From contig NC_072458.1 of the NCBI RefSeq assembly GCF_027596085.1, forward strand, positions 22,663,562-22,727,561: a stretch of 64,000 nt of DNA, in the 5' to 3' direction. How positions within the stretch are numbered: the first letter of the stretch is position 1; every line of letters starts with the position of its first letter. Below the pieces are notes generated by a model. That model was given only the letters and a program-made list of their open reading frames with translations, was not told where the DNA came from and searched no databases. Shown here in pieces: positions 13,001 through 26,207 of the stretch. Source of the stretch: Anoplopoma fimbria (Eukaryota > Chordata > Actinopteri > Perciformes > Anoplopomatidae). Both the position numbers and the translations under genes were made by a program.

Positions 13001-16000
13001 TGTTGGAGTGAATATGTTATCCTTTTTTCCCTGAAACTTTCCCTTTAAGGAGAGAGATAACAAAGACAAAATCCCAAAACTGCCTCAGTTCTGATAAAAT
13101 AACATGTCACTTCCAGCAACACTGTGAAAGCAATGAGTGTTATTAATGATAACAAGGGAGTATGACAAGGTTCACTTGGAGTTCAACAGAAGTTGTTATT
13201 TTTAATTCTTCACGCCCCACTCCACCCCCGCATTGTTTTTGTGTGCTGCTTGATGTCAAACTGGGAGTTATGGAGAAGAGCAATCCCTTTCATTTCTAGA
13301 GAAGAGATACTATGAGGCGCTTTCGTGTGTGTCAGAACTCCAATCATTCACTTTCTTTTGTGCTCGGTTATTTCTACCAACTACTAACTCTCCTGCCTTG
13401 CTCATTACCAGCCATTCCCTGCCAAATCCTGTAAACACATTGGCTCTACCTGCTTTTGTTTTACCGGTCTGACCCCTTGCATGATCCCTTTTCGCATGAA
13501 TATGCTTGTTTTGATCTGCCTGCCTGTTTTCTTCCAAGTGACGGGGCAGAGATGATGGAACGACATGAATTTTCGCTTCGTCCTGCCAGCTGGCAGATTC
13601 TGCAAAAACCACGCTCCAAGAGTCACAGCTTTGTGGTGGAACACTGGGTCTAGTCAGTGAGACAGCAGCAACAGAAAGTGCTGATCCAGCGGGGAGTCAA
13701 AGCAGTCCTTTGGGATCAGATCCCCGGCACTGGTGTTAGAGGATGGAGTTAACTTCAACCGAACACTGAATAAAAATGAACTTTCATGAAGACATAACCC
13801 TATCTCCTGCCTGTCTACCTGCTGTTTGTTCCGCTTTGAATAAAGCTCCTGAACTTTACCCTGTCTCTTGGTCGTACTGCACTTGGGTCCACACACCACC
13901 CGTTACAGTACGATCTGGCCCGAACATGGATCCAGCACACGACACCTCGCCACTGGCTCGGTTCGCGTCTATGGAGGAGGCGATCCAGAGACACGGGAAA
14001 CAGCTCGCCGCCACCGTTTACAGTCAATCCAGAATGCTGCAGCTAGACTACTGACTAGGACAAATAGACGGTCTCACATCACCCCCATTCTCAAATCTCT
14101 CCACTGGCTCCCCGTTGAATATAGGATACACTTTAAAATTCTCACCCTTACTTACAGATCACTACACGGTCAGACTCCGTCATATGGAGCAGAACTTCTT
14201 CACCCCCATTTATCAGCTCGCACTCTACGGTCAAACGACTTGAATTTGCTTTCGGTACCACGCACTCGCCTTAGAACCCGTGGAGACCGAGCCTTTGAGG
14301 CAGTAGCACCAAAATTGTGGAACGCTCTGCCTGCACACCTACGGTTATCTGAATCTGTGATTTCTTTCAAAGGCCACATTAAGACATACCTTTTTAGAAA
14401 GGCCTTTGTATAATACTCCAGGTCTGCTTTTAAACTTGTTTTTATTATTTATTGACTGTCTTCTGTACCATTTTAACACGTTTTAATGTTTTATGTCTTG
14501 TTTTTATTGAATTGTTCTTGTTTTCCTGCGGACTGTAATTCCTGCTGCTGTTAAGCACTTTGTGACCCCTGTCTGTGAAAAGTGCTTTATGAATAAAATG
14601 TATTTATTGTTATTATTATTATTATTATATAAAAATACAACAATAATATATTAATTTATAAAACACAAACTGTCCAACAAATGGTCAGTGGCCTGGATTC
14701 TTGAATGTTTTGACATGAACAGGCTTGAGGTGAAAAGTATGGCCAGACACATTTTTATGATGAAATTGTGCTGAACACTTGTTAAAGACCACACGATATC
14801 TTGCAGAAATGTGTTACCATTTGTGCAATGAGGTAGGGGGTGGATAGGCTGAAATTCTGTGGAAGACAGGATTCAGAAAAGTGTTTGAGTGTGCAGTAGA
14901 AGTTCAAGAAAGGTTCATATCCATTTGAACACCAAGAGTTACACACCAAACCAAACCACATCCTTGTGTCATTGAATGTGTGTGACTTAGTGTGACTATG
15001 CATGTCAAATGTATGCATATATATATCTCTATGTTAATAACGATTGTAATGAAATAATAAAGTTTCAGTACTTGGCGAGTACAGGAAGGCGTGGGTCAGG
15101 TTCCCAGCAGTGTTGTACTGGTCACATCTGGGACTCTGTGACGCTGGGACTCTGACGTCAGCCCTCAAACAGTCAGGTATCACTTGAGGCAACGGATCCA
15201 AGTTCATCTACAAAAACGGGAAAACCTAAGATTTAGTTGAAACACAGTTATCATCTCCAGACCCAATTACAAACTGTAGGGCCTTCTACTCAATAACTAA
15301 AAACACCCTCTTTCCAGGGATCTTTGATTGATTGATAAATGCTCAAGTTTTAAGAAAAAGTTACTTCAACCAAAACTGTGGCCTATGCATCTGTTTTCAC
15401 TAGAACTTAGTCCCTGAAAGCATTACGTAATGTTCAGTGCTCTAATTCAGTTAATCCATGTGGGTGACATTTGAAGCCATCAACGACAAAATTCACAGCT
15501 TGAATGCCGACAGATCCGTCTCCATGACAACTGAGATAACTTATGATAATCCTGTGGTTCAGCTTTTAACAGTCTACAATCAGCAGCTTGGGACAAGAGC
15601 CATTACACAATTTCAGCGGGAAAGATAAAATGCTGTTGCTCTAGTTTTCCCACTACAATTCTCCTAATTCCCATATTTGTTAGCCAATTATTAAAAAAAC
15701 TGCGTGTTGCAGTTTGCTTTGAGGGTAATTTATATCCGTGCATGCATTGAGTGTTGCCATGTGGCCATTTAAAAAACACTTTTTGTTCTTAATTGTTTTT
15801 GTGCAAAACACACTTTCAATGCTCCCCCAGTGTCCAGTCAGAATTGGATGACTGGACACTGTGCAATATTCATCCTGGTACAAAGCCCTGACATCATGGA
15901 ACACCTCAACAATCAACATTATCTATCACCGTTGTATTTTCATAGGATTGAAATCTAAACATCTGAACATTTCAAGTATTAAAATCATGCACTTTTAATG

Positions 16001-19000
16001 TTTTTCCTTCACCGTTGACATACTTACCGGCTTGTCGATGGTGAAGGAGCTCCACAGAGGCATCAGAGCTTCATGGCTGTAGGCCATGATGAATCCTTCC
16101 TGGTGCAGAACGCAGTAACTCTGGTCAGGCTGCAGCATCCGGGGACGACCGAACAACATGTGCTTCTTCTCTGCAGCGGACTCTGAAAGACCAAACGTGC
16201 ACTATGTTGTCCAATCATTGGTAGTTTGACAATGCTGGAAATCAGCAGGGAGATTAATGGAAATTCAGTCTGGTAATAAGGCGAAATCGATGACAGGACA
16301 CACAAATAACCCTGTTTCCTCAAAATGCATTCAGTTGGGATATATTGCTATATCTTAGAGGCATTTAAGGAACCTCCTCACCTTCCTCTGCTGTCAGATT
16401 CAGACGGCTGTTGATAGCAATTCCACTCTGAAGAGAGAGAAAAAGAAAACAAATGCTATTAATGGAAGTTAATGTTTTGTTTTGTTTTGTTTTACCTAGC
16501 ATTATACGCATTTACATAATGAAATGTGTTAAAATACATGCCTGTAAAAGGTGTAAAAAAAACTGATACATTGTTATTTATGCATTTAACCTCACAAAAC
16601 CGACAAGCATTCATTTGAAAAGATAAGAATGATCCCTTGAAGTTGTCATACAATTAATTATTCTAATTAAAACACTAGAGGTACTTATGCTTGGCTTGTC
16701 TACTTCGACATGTTTGTCCCTGTCAGATTTCCATCCCTCATGTAGAATATCAGGAACTGAGCTGTTGTCTTCAGAGACCAAAGTCCTGGCGGTTTATTTT
16801 CCCCTTTTCTTCTATTCAAAGCAACAATTAATGGTAAAACATGTGGGCAAACCCCTGAAAGTGCAAGAATCATGCAGCTTCAGCAAATACATTAAACTCC
16901 TTTAAGTGCTATAATTACAGGGAATAAGAGAATGACCTAATTTAATGGAGGTGACTTCTGAACTGATGAGTTTTCAGCTTGCGACTGAAGATGTGTAGAG
17001 TTTCTGCTGCCATGATATTTACATTACATTACATTACAGTCATTTAGCAGACGCTTTTATCCAAAGCGACTTACAGGAAGTGTATTCAACATAGGTATTC
17101 AAGAGAACTACTAGTCACCAGAAGTCATAAGTGCATCTCCTTTCTTAAACAAGCATCTTAAAGCATAAGCCAGAGCAAAAGTATAGTGCAGAGGCAAATT
17201 ACTACGAAAACAATAATTGCAACAGACTAATACGAATATAATAAGTGCTACAAACTACTACGAATAGGATAAGTGCAGTAAACTAATACGAATACAATAA
17301 GTGCAGCGAATTGATACAAATACAGTAAGTGCAACAGACTAATATGAATGCAATAAGTGCTACGAGGAAGGCTCCGGGTAGTACTTCTTGATATCATTGG
17401 GGAGCTCATTCCACCATTGTGGAGCCAGAATAGCAAACATCTGAGACTTTGCCGTCTCGCCCCCACACAGTTTCAGAGAAAGTCAAACGGACCAAAAATA
17501 AAATAAACTAGAAGAACTCAGTGTCAGAAGCCAACGTGGCAAAGTTTGCCAAAGATTTACAAGGCTGGTTTTTACAAGGATATGACTTTGGCTTTGGCTT
17601 GCAACAATTGGTTAACCAATCTTATTTAGCAGAAAAGTCCTGCAAAAACACATCCAGTAAACCCATTTGCCAAATAACTTTGGCTGAAAATAACATAGTG
17701 TCATGCAGGGATATCTTGGTTACACTCCACAAGTGGGTGAAAGAATTTGAAAGATGTGAGTTTCAACAGACAGGGAGGATTTCATAAAAGACGCTATTCA
17801 GTGCAATACTAAATCCCCGAATTACCCAATTAAACCCACAGATGAGGAGTGCTTCACAACAAGGTGTGATGAATGGTACTAAGAAAATATAAGATAACAT
17901 AAGATAAGATAAAATTGTATTAATCTAGAAGGAAATTCCTCTGCCAGAGTTTAATTAAGGATTACAACAGAATATTAGCAAAAAACAATTGAATAAAATA
18001 TTAACATATGAAATATAAATTCACAAGTTTAGAATAAATAATACTGACACCATTGCAAAATACAATACAATAGCAATAAAGGTAAAGTATATAAATAAAG
18101 TAAAAAAATAATACTATAAAAGAATAAGTAAAATACAACAACAACGATTAAATACAAGAGTAAAAATACAGATAACAAATAAAAGTGTATAAGAAGTAAT
18201 ACCAACACCAGTGCCTAATGGAAACTGATATAGAAAGAAACAACAACTTCTTTATCAGTAGGAGTCATTGGCCAGCTGGCATCACAGATTGTTTCATATT
18301 TCAAGGTATGAGAAGGCCGACATGAAGTAAAGTCTGATTTAACGATGAAGTCAGAGTCTGGGCCTCTCACCAGATTCTTGATATAACATATAACATTTCC
18401 TCTAGAAACAATGACATTTGTCCTCACTGAGTTAAGAAAGCAATCCTGAATTATTAATATGGCTTTGTCATTAAATAATGAGGATGTTGACTATATAGTA
18501 GCAGTGAAGGCCAAAGAAAACCTCACAATGCTGTTCATTTTTTATCATTCTGGATATGAGCCAAATAAAACGTTCTCTTTTCTGCCCCTCTGTTTAAGTG
18601 ATTATGCTACTATGGACTTATAGTGGTAACTAACTACCAGGTATGTTAAGTACTCTTACTGTAGTGTTATTAGCTTCTGGTACTCCACTTGACTTCAACT
18701 CATCTGTCTTGGCTTACATAGCCTTCTGTACTGAGACCGTGCTCACCACCAAAACCATCAAAGCGTTCCCAAACCAGAAACCATGGCTGGACAGGAATGT
18801 ACGGTCTCAGCTCAGAGCACGAGATGCTGCCTACAGGTCAGGAGACAGCCTGGCTCAATAGCACTTCATACATCCTGTCCCATCTGGAGCATCCAAACAC
18901 TTACAGGATGCTATTTGTTGATTTCAGCTCCGCTTTCAACACAATAGTCCCCCAAAAACTGGTAACCAAACTCTATAACCTTGGATTACCCACTAAACTC

Positions 19001-20512
19001 TGCTCATGGATTATGGACTTCCTCACAAACAGACCACAAACCATCAGAATGGGCAACCGCACATCCTCCACCCTCATCCTCCACCCTCATCCTGAACACA
19101 GGAGCACCGCAGGGCTGTGTGCTCAGTCCTGCCCTCTTCACCCTTCACACCCATGACTGCACACCCATCCACTCCTCTAACACTGTAGTGAAGTTCGCTG
19201 ATGACTCCACTATAGTAGGACTGATATCAGACAACGAGGAGGCGCACTACAGAGAGGAGGTGCAACATCTGGTTGAGTGGTGTACTGACAATAACCTGGT
19301 CCTTAACACTATAAAAACCAGAGATCATCGTGGATTTCAGGAGAACCAGGAAGACCACACCTCCACCTCTCCACATAACTGGTGAAGAGGTGGAGAGTGT
19401 AAGTGACATCAAATTCCTGGGAATCCACATCACAAAGGATCTGACATGGGCGCTTAACACCTCCCACCTGGTGAAGAAAGCCCAACAGAGGCTCTTCTTC
19501 TTGAGTAAACTCAAAAAAAGCCAAACTCCCCTCTCAGCTCCTGGTCAACTTCTACAGGAGCCCCATAGAGACAATCCTCTGCCACTGCGCCACCCTGTGG
19601 TACACCAGCTGCACAGCAGAGAACCGGAGAGACTTGGCCCGGGTAGTTAAAACAGCGCAGAGGATCATAGGAACCAAGCTCCCGACTCTGGACACGGTTT
19701 ATGCTAGTCGTCTACACAAGAAGGCTAGCAACATCAGCAAGGACCCAACCCACCCAGTCCCAGTCTGTCTGTCCCCCACAGAACCATAAAAACTCACACA
19801 AACAGACTGAGGAACAGCTTCTTCCCCAGAGCTGTGGCCTCCATCATTGTTTTATCATTATTATCTCCGCCATATAATCATGCGATCGGCCGTATGTGAT
19901 TTTTGTGCGTCATTGAGTGAGTGTGCACCTCTCTGTCTGTGAGTGTGCACCTCTCTGTCTGTCCACAGCTGATTTAGCATTTTGCTGCAGCAAACTGCAT
20001 GCACAAGTGCCTTTTGATGTTGCGGTGCCTCATACTCCCTCAAGATGGGGCAAATTTCTTGGGAAATCAAGAATTTCTTGGGAAATTCCTTGGAGTCGAC
20101 ACCCATCAACTCCAAGGAAGTGAAGACAATAAAGTCAGCATCCTGCAGCAAAAGTCAACCACAGTCAATTAGCTGCATCTGTAACGGTGTGGACCCAATG
20201 CTCGAAGCCCAAATTATACTTAGCGCATCAAGTAAGTGTGCAAGCAAGTATGCAATGGTCCTCTTGGGTCCAGTTTGAGTAAATTTTGATATCAGAGGGT
20301 AACTCGTAGGTTCTATGTGGACATCTGCGTACCTCCAATGTGTGGTGCCGAGCGGACTTGTGTCGACATTGTTTGGACTTCTCAGAATTTGTTAATATCG
20401 AACATATCACATGCACACATTTCATTAACTTCCACACTACATATCCCTGAATCCTCAATATACCAGTTGCGTGTGAAGCAGATTGGATGAACGGTTCTCG
20501 GGATATGCAAAT

Positions 20513-20576
<64 letters not shown>

Positions 20577-23500
20577 GAACACAACACCCACCAGTGCAGG
20601 ACAGGAGCATCCCAGGTTGTCTTCAGGTTCCAGGCTGATCAGCGGACACTTAACCGGAGCGGTCCTCTCGGCGGGGGCCGTTGGTGTGTAGTAGGGCCGC
20701 TTCAGGACATGGTTCATACTGCCGTGGGTCCCGTTGTTGTCAGTGGGAGAGATCTGCATCACGTCTGCATGGAACGATGACCGTTTAGTTTTGTGACTGA
20801 AATTATGATCACATTTACATTTAGTTTGCTTTACTTTAGCTAGCTTTGGTGGTTTTGTTTAGTGATGCAGTTACGATTTGGTGCATTAAAACGTTTGGAG
20901 CTACCATAATCAGATTATTCATTATAAAATGTTCTGCGAACTGGGTACAAGTTTTTCTGCAAACCATTACCAAGCACCTCCTGCCAAGCAAGAATAGTTT
21001 TGTTTCATAATTAAAAGGGAGCCAAAATGTTCACTTTGATTCATTATTTATCATGAGCAAGCTCCAAGTCTCTGCAGGTTCATCTGAATGGTTCCAAACA
21101 GTAGCAGTGCCTTCGAATTTGATTTTAATTGTCATGTGGTTTTAACTCATAGCAGCTGTAAACCACAACATCGCAGTTTATTTGGATGCTAACAGTTAGT
21201 GGCAATTTGTCAAGAACTACCCATAAACTCACCACACATGAGATTGTATAGCTCGATGTTTGAAAAGGGTTCGATCTCTGTTTTATACTGGAACTTGGGT
21301 CCATAACTGACAAACATGGCCTGCAAGAAAAACGAGGGAGGAAGACATTTGAAACATTTATTCCAATGGTGGCCATGTTGGGAAAAAAGATTTCAAAAAG
21401 TATCAAAACTTAATTTTGCAGTTAATTGCAATCATAGAGATACATTTTCTCAACATTAAATAGGGAGAAGGAGGCATTTCTGAGACATTACTACTGACTG
21501 ATGATTTATAGAACAAATTAGTATGGTACTCCTCACATGCATGCTCTCAGCATCGTTGTCGTAGCCGTGAGCTCCGCCAGAGCAGAATGTGAGAGATCCT
21601 GGATACCTGTGGAGACAGAAACAGTTTTAGTTAAAGCTTAGTCTGATAATAACTGAAATGCTGAGTGTGCAGAGCTGGAAAGGGGTGAAGGAATGGGTTA
21701 GATTATTAAAAGTCACTGGTTTCAATCAGTGCTCGGTGGAAAAAGAAGAAGAATGACCTTTAACAACATAAGTGTCGTCTTCTGTGCTACTTGAAATGTG
21801 TTAATGTGTTTGGTTTTTTTCCTCCCAGGCAGATAACTACACAATGAAAACCGGCTTCTGTTTTTCCCACAGTCTTTTTGTTGTCATGGCAAAACAATGC
21901 CTTTTGTTTCTGTCTGTTATCATGAGTCACTGGACTGTTAGCTTTCCACTTAACCTCCCTCAGATTTTAAATATGTGGCAATTTTGGGTTTGTAGTTGGT
22001 ACTTTCTTTTGCTTATTTTGATCGTCACCATGGGTAACCACTCTCCAGAAAATGGCTAAAACTCCGGGCTTGATGTTCTCATACACTGTCCGTAGCTATG
22101 TCTACAAAGGTAATTCAATATAATTCCTAAAAAGCCCACAAAATCAATTAAGATATTATCTATGTTATTGTGAGCCAGGACAGGTGACGATATATATAGA
22201 GCAAACACAGTCTGCACAGAGAGGAAATGGAGGTTGATGGGTGAGTCTGATAATTCCAGACTTTCACCCGGAGACCGTTGTTCATGTCCTGATTGAAAAT
22301 AGGAGTCATTATAACTTATTTGTCTTACGTATTTAAGTAAAGCCAATTCCATAGTTATTTTAACAGACAGTTGTCTTATTTGTCTTGTTACTTCCATACT
22401 TGAGTAAAGACACTTTCGTTATTATTTTAACAAAACCTTGACTTATTTGTCACGTAACTTCCATACTTAAATAACGCCACTTCTGCAGTTATTTTAACCA
22501 AAACTTAAACTCAACCAGGTAGTTTTGTTGCCTAAACACTGTATGAGCATGAACAGGTGACGTGACTGCTTGTGTTGCTAGACATTCACAGGAAAACGCA
22601 TGAGAAAAAGCAAATAACATTTTGCAAGTTATCACATGAACCGTTGCATGAGCATATGTTTCTACAAGCTACAACTGCAACTAACAAAACTAAACAACTG
22701 ACGGGGGGGCAGGCATGCATACCTCTCAAACAGCCATTTCGGGTCGACCAGGACGTTAACATCTTCAATGCGGCGGCTGTTGGCAAAGTGGAGGCGCTTT
22801 GGCAGGTTGGCCTTCAGGTACGGCTTGATCTTTTGGTCTGGCTTCTTACACTGAAATTACCAGAAACAGAAAAAATGTATTTCAAATAGAGAAAAAAAAT
22901 ATATTTTAAGAAAGAAAATGTAGTCCTAGATAAATGCGGGTTTTACTGGCACACAGGTTATTGTTTCAATAGGAATGATCTCATGTGTGAGAACATTGAG
23001 CACTTACAGTCATGTTGGCAACAAGTTCAGCTGAGTCCACTGTAGAAAAGAGTCAAAAAGAATGAAGTCAACATTTCTGTCATTACATCAAACACAAAGC
23101 CCAATAAATAACATTTATCCAATTTAATGTTAAACCAAAGCCAAAACTTAAAAGCTTAAAGTTTAACTTGAACAGATATCTTAACAGTGTTGATACACAC
23201 GTATGATTTAGAATCAACTCTTCAGTTCAATTATTATTTAGGATGAAAAAATGTACTAATGGAAATTTTGAAGAAATCTTGATGCTCGATGGTGTATGTG
23301 ATAACATGAAATGCTGATGCTTTTGTGCAGATCAAACGAGACATACGGAAACACTTTGCACACTGCTATCTGCAAATATAATCTAAAGGTTCTTTTAAAT
23401 GCTGATGTTTTCAGCATAGCGTCACGAATTGTGATTATTTGATTACAAACATACAGTGTAGAAGAACATCACCACTTCAACATTTAAACTTATTTCTTAT

Positions 23501-26171
23501 GCAGTCGTCTCAGCTTGTTGTTGTTAACTGTTCTCTTTGTCACAGGTTGGGAATTTTGTTGTGGTTGTAAGCATTAAAGCTTTGTCTCATATCGCCAAGT
23601 CTTCTGGGCCGTCAGCTATCATGTTTCTGCTTGTTGCGAGGCACCACAAATTCCCAGTAAACAAAAAAAACAACATTCAGAAGCTGTTTTGATTCCATCA
23701 GTGTTTCTTGGCTCATAAAGCAGTGTAAGAGTGGGCAGCCTCAGTATTTTTACTTACACACTGCGTTGTTTTTGGCCCTGATGCGTCCGAACGGCCCCTC
23801 AGTGACCCAGTAGTTTCTGATGTCGCCCACCAGGTCCTGCAGCACCTCCTTCCTGTCGCAGCTCGTGGCCTCCATACCTGCAACGGCAATAAGTGGCTGT
23901 ATAATAATCCCTCTTATATTATTCTCCATAATCAACTGCATTCGACAGGAAGTTCACACGTCCTTTATACTACAGGTGTTCATATTGATTCATATCCAGG
24001 AAGCTGATGGTTTCATTACACTGTGGAAATGACTTTGAAGAGACATGTAGCTCTGCACTAGAGAGCAGGGATTGCTAAAACCAGTGTGAATTAAATATCA
24101 GACATATCAGCTGTTAATAACAAATTTTAAACTTGAAACTATGAGTTCTCCAATGGTTAATCTTGTTGATGTGACATTCCCGACAAACATGTTTGAAAAT
24201 TAGATGCTTAGTAATATCGGGAAGTAATAAAGAATCCCAATAATCCCATGGTGACCTATGTGGAATTTTTCAGAATTTATACTACGTCAGTTGCTTTGAA
24301 CGTCCTGCAATGACGGGGGTGGGTTTGCATACTTTACATTACAGTCATTTAGCAGACGCTTTTCTCCAAAGCGACTTACAGTCAGTAGTATGTTACATAT
24401 CATTCACCCATTCACACACTGATGACAGGCTACCATCAAGGTGCCACCATCAGACTCTAACTAACATTCATCATCCAGTCCACACCGATGGCCTTCAGGA
24501 GCAACTTGGGGTTAAGTGTCTTGCCCAAGGACACATCGACTGCCGAAGCCGGGTATCGAACCACCGACCCTCTGATTGGAGAACTACCTTGCTCTCCACT
24601 ACGCCACAGCCGCCCGCATAGTAGTAACATAAGCCCTGTTTATCTCATACAGACGCTAAAGTGAGTATCAGACAATGAGGGGGGGGTGTCGGTATTTGAT
24701 GCGTGGGAATGAAACCGGGCTGGAAAGCTTTTTTTTTCTCTGACAAGATTAATATAAAGGCTGTCCATTTTTCCTAATGTTAAGCATGTTTCAAGTCTCT
24801 GCAAGTTTGTTTTCAGAGCAGCTCAGAACTTAAATGAATAACAGTAGTATACACAATGTATTCATCTTTTTATCCTGAGTACATCAAAACTCCATCAACG
24901 CTCGTATGACTTGTATGAACTTGTATGTGGAGCCAACCCATTTTGGATTGTGCTCTCCATCAGGGTCAAAACAAAGAATTATATAGATATTGAAAAAGAA
25001 ACCCACATAAAACAGATGAATTGATGTGATACATTACTTTTTTTTTTAAAATAATGCAGTTAACAAAGAGAAAATAATTCCTCTATATTGTGTGAGTGTT
25101 ACCATGATCGGCCACGACGATGATGTTGAGACAGCGGTGGAGGCCGATCTGCTTCAGGCCGTTCATGAGCTGACCAACGATCTTATCCACACCCTGGAGG
25201 GCTTCAATCAGCTGAAACAAACACAGCCTGCTAAATATCTCTATATGATGTCAAGACATACAGGAATAGATATGAAAATCATTATTCTAATCTTTTTGAT
25301 GACACACTGCAATAATCGTAAGCAAAAACTGTATTAAACGGTTAACGTTGTAATGTGTGGTTAATATTGTAAAAAAGTCTGTGTTGACATTGTAATGCGC
25401 ATTTCACGTTGTGAAACTCTCTGTTTAAATGGTCGTAGTTAACGTTGTGACACATTGGTTACGTTGTAATGTTGGAGCAAGCGGTGGTTAATATTGTAAA
25501 AAAGTCTGTGTTGACATTGTAACGCGCATTTCACGTTGTGAAAAGCTGTAACAAGTGGTTACAGAGGGGAAACGTTTAGTCCGTCATTAAAGTTTTCGAA
25601 ACAGTTCAGATTTTTTGTTCCTGCAAGCGTAATATGAGGCTGATATGACACCCACCAGCCTGGGCCACCCCAGGTAAATTTAAGAGATAAATCCACCAGC
25701 TCCATCTAAGTAACTTGCATATTAGATCCAATCACAGTGCGGACTAAATTAAGACAACGGGAACGCTTATTAATACCAAGAGTAAATGCAGGGGCCCCTG
25801 ATCTGATCTCATTGTACAGACAACTACAAGCAAACTCATTGTTTCTTTTGCTCTTGAAATGATCTTATTCAGTGGGTCAGGTGAACTTACCCCTCCACTC
25901 ACGGGACCGTAACTGTGTCCAGATTTATCAGGCTCCTCCAGGTACAACGTGTAGAAATCTGGTCTGGAGGAAAAAGGTCACTTTTTATTAGTTAAATCTT
26001 CACCAACACCACCAGAAAAACATTCATGGCATTTGCTGAATGGAAGTAACCTGATTCCAGCACTTTATTGAAATCAGCAACAACTAACCTTTCATTATCT
26101 GGCAGCTGGAGCCACTTTAGCACAGTGAACACTCTTTCTTCAAAAGGCACTTTACTAAAAATAACAAAAGA

Positions 26172-26207
<36 letters not shown>

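Noticed and set aside
17521..17787. 88-codon open frame
   Set aside because: No recognisable motif or splice context; lies among repeats in enpp1 intron 18.
20228..20762. Cys/Val and His/Thr-rich open frames
   Set aside because: (CA)n repeat translated; only the enpp1 exon 18 part is real.
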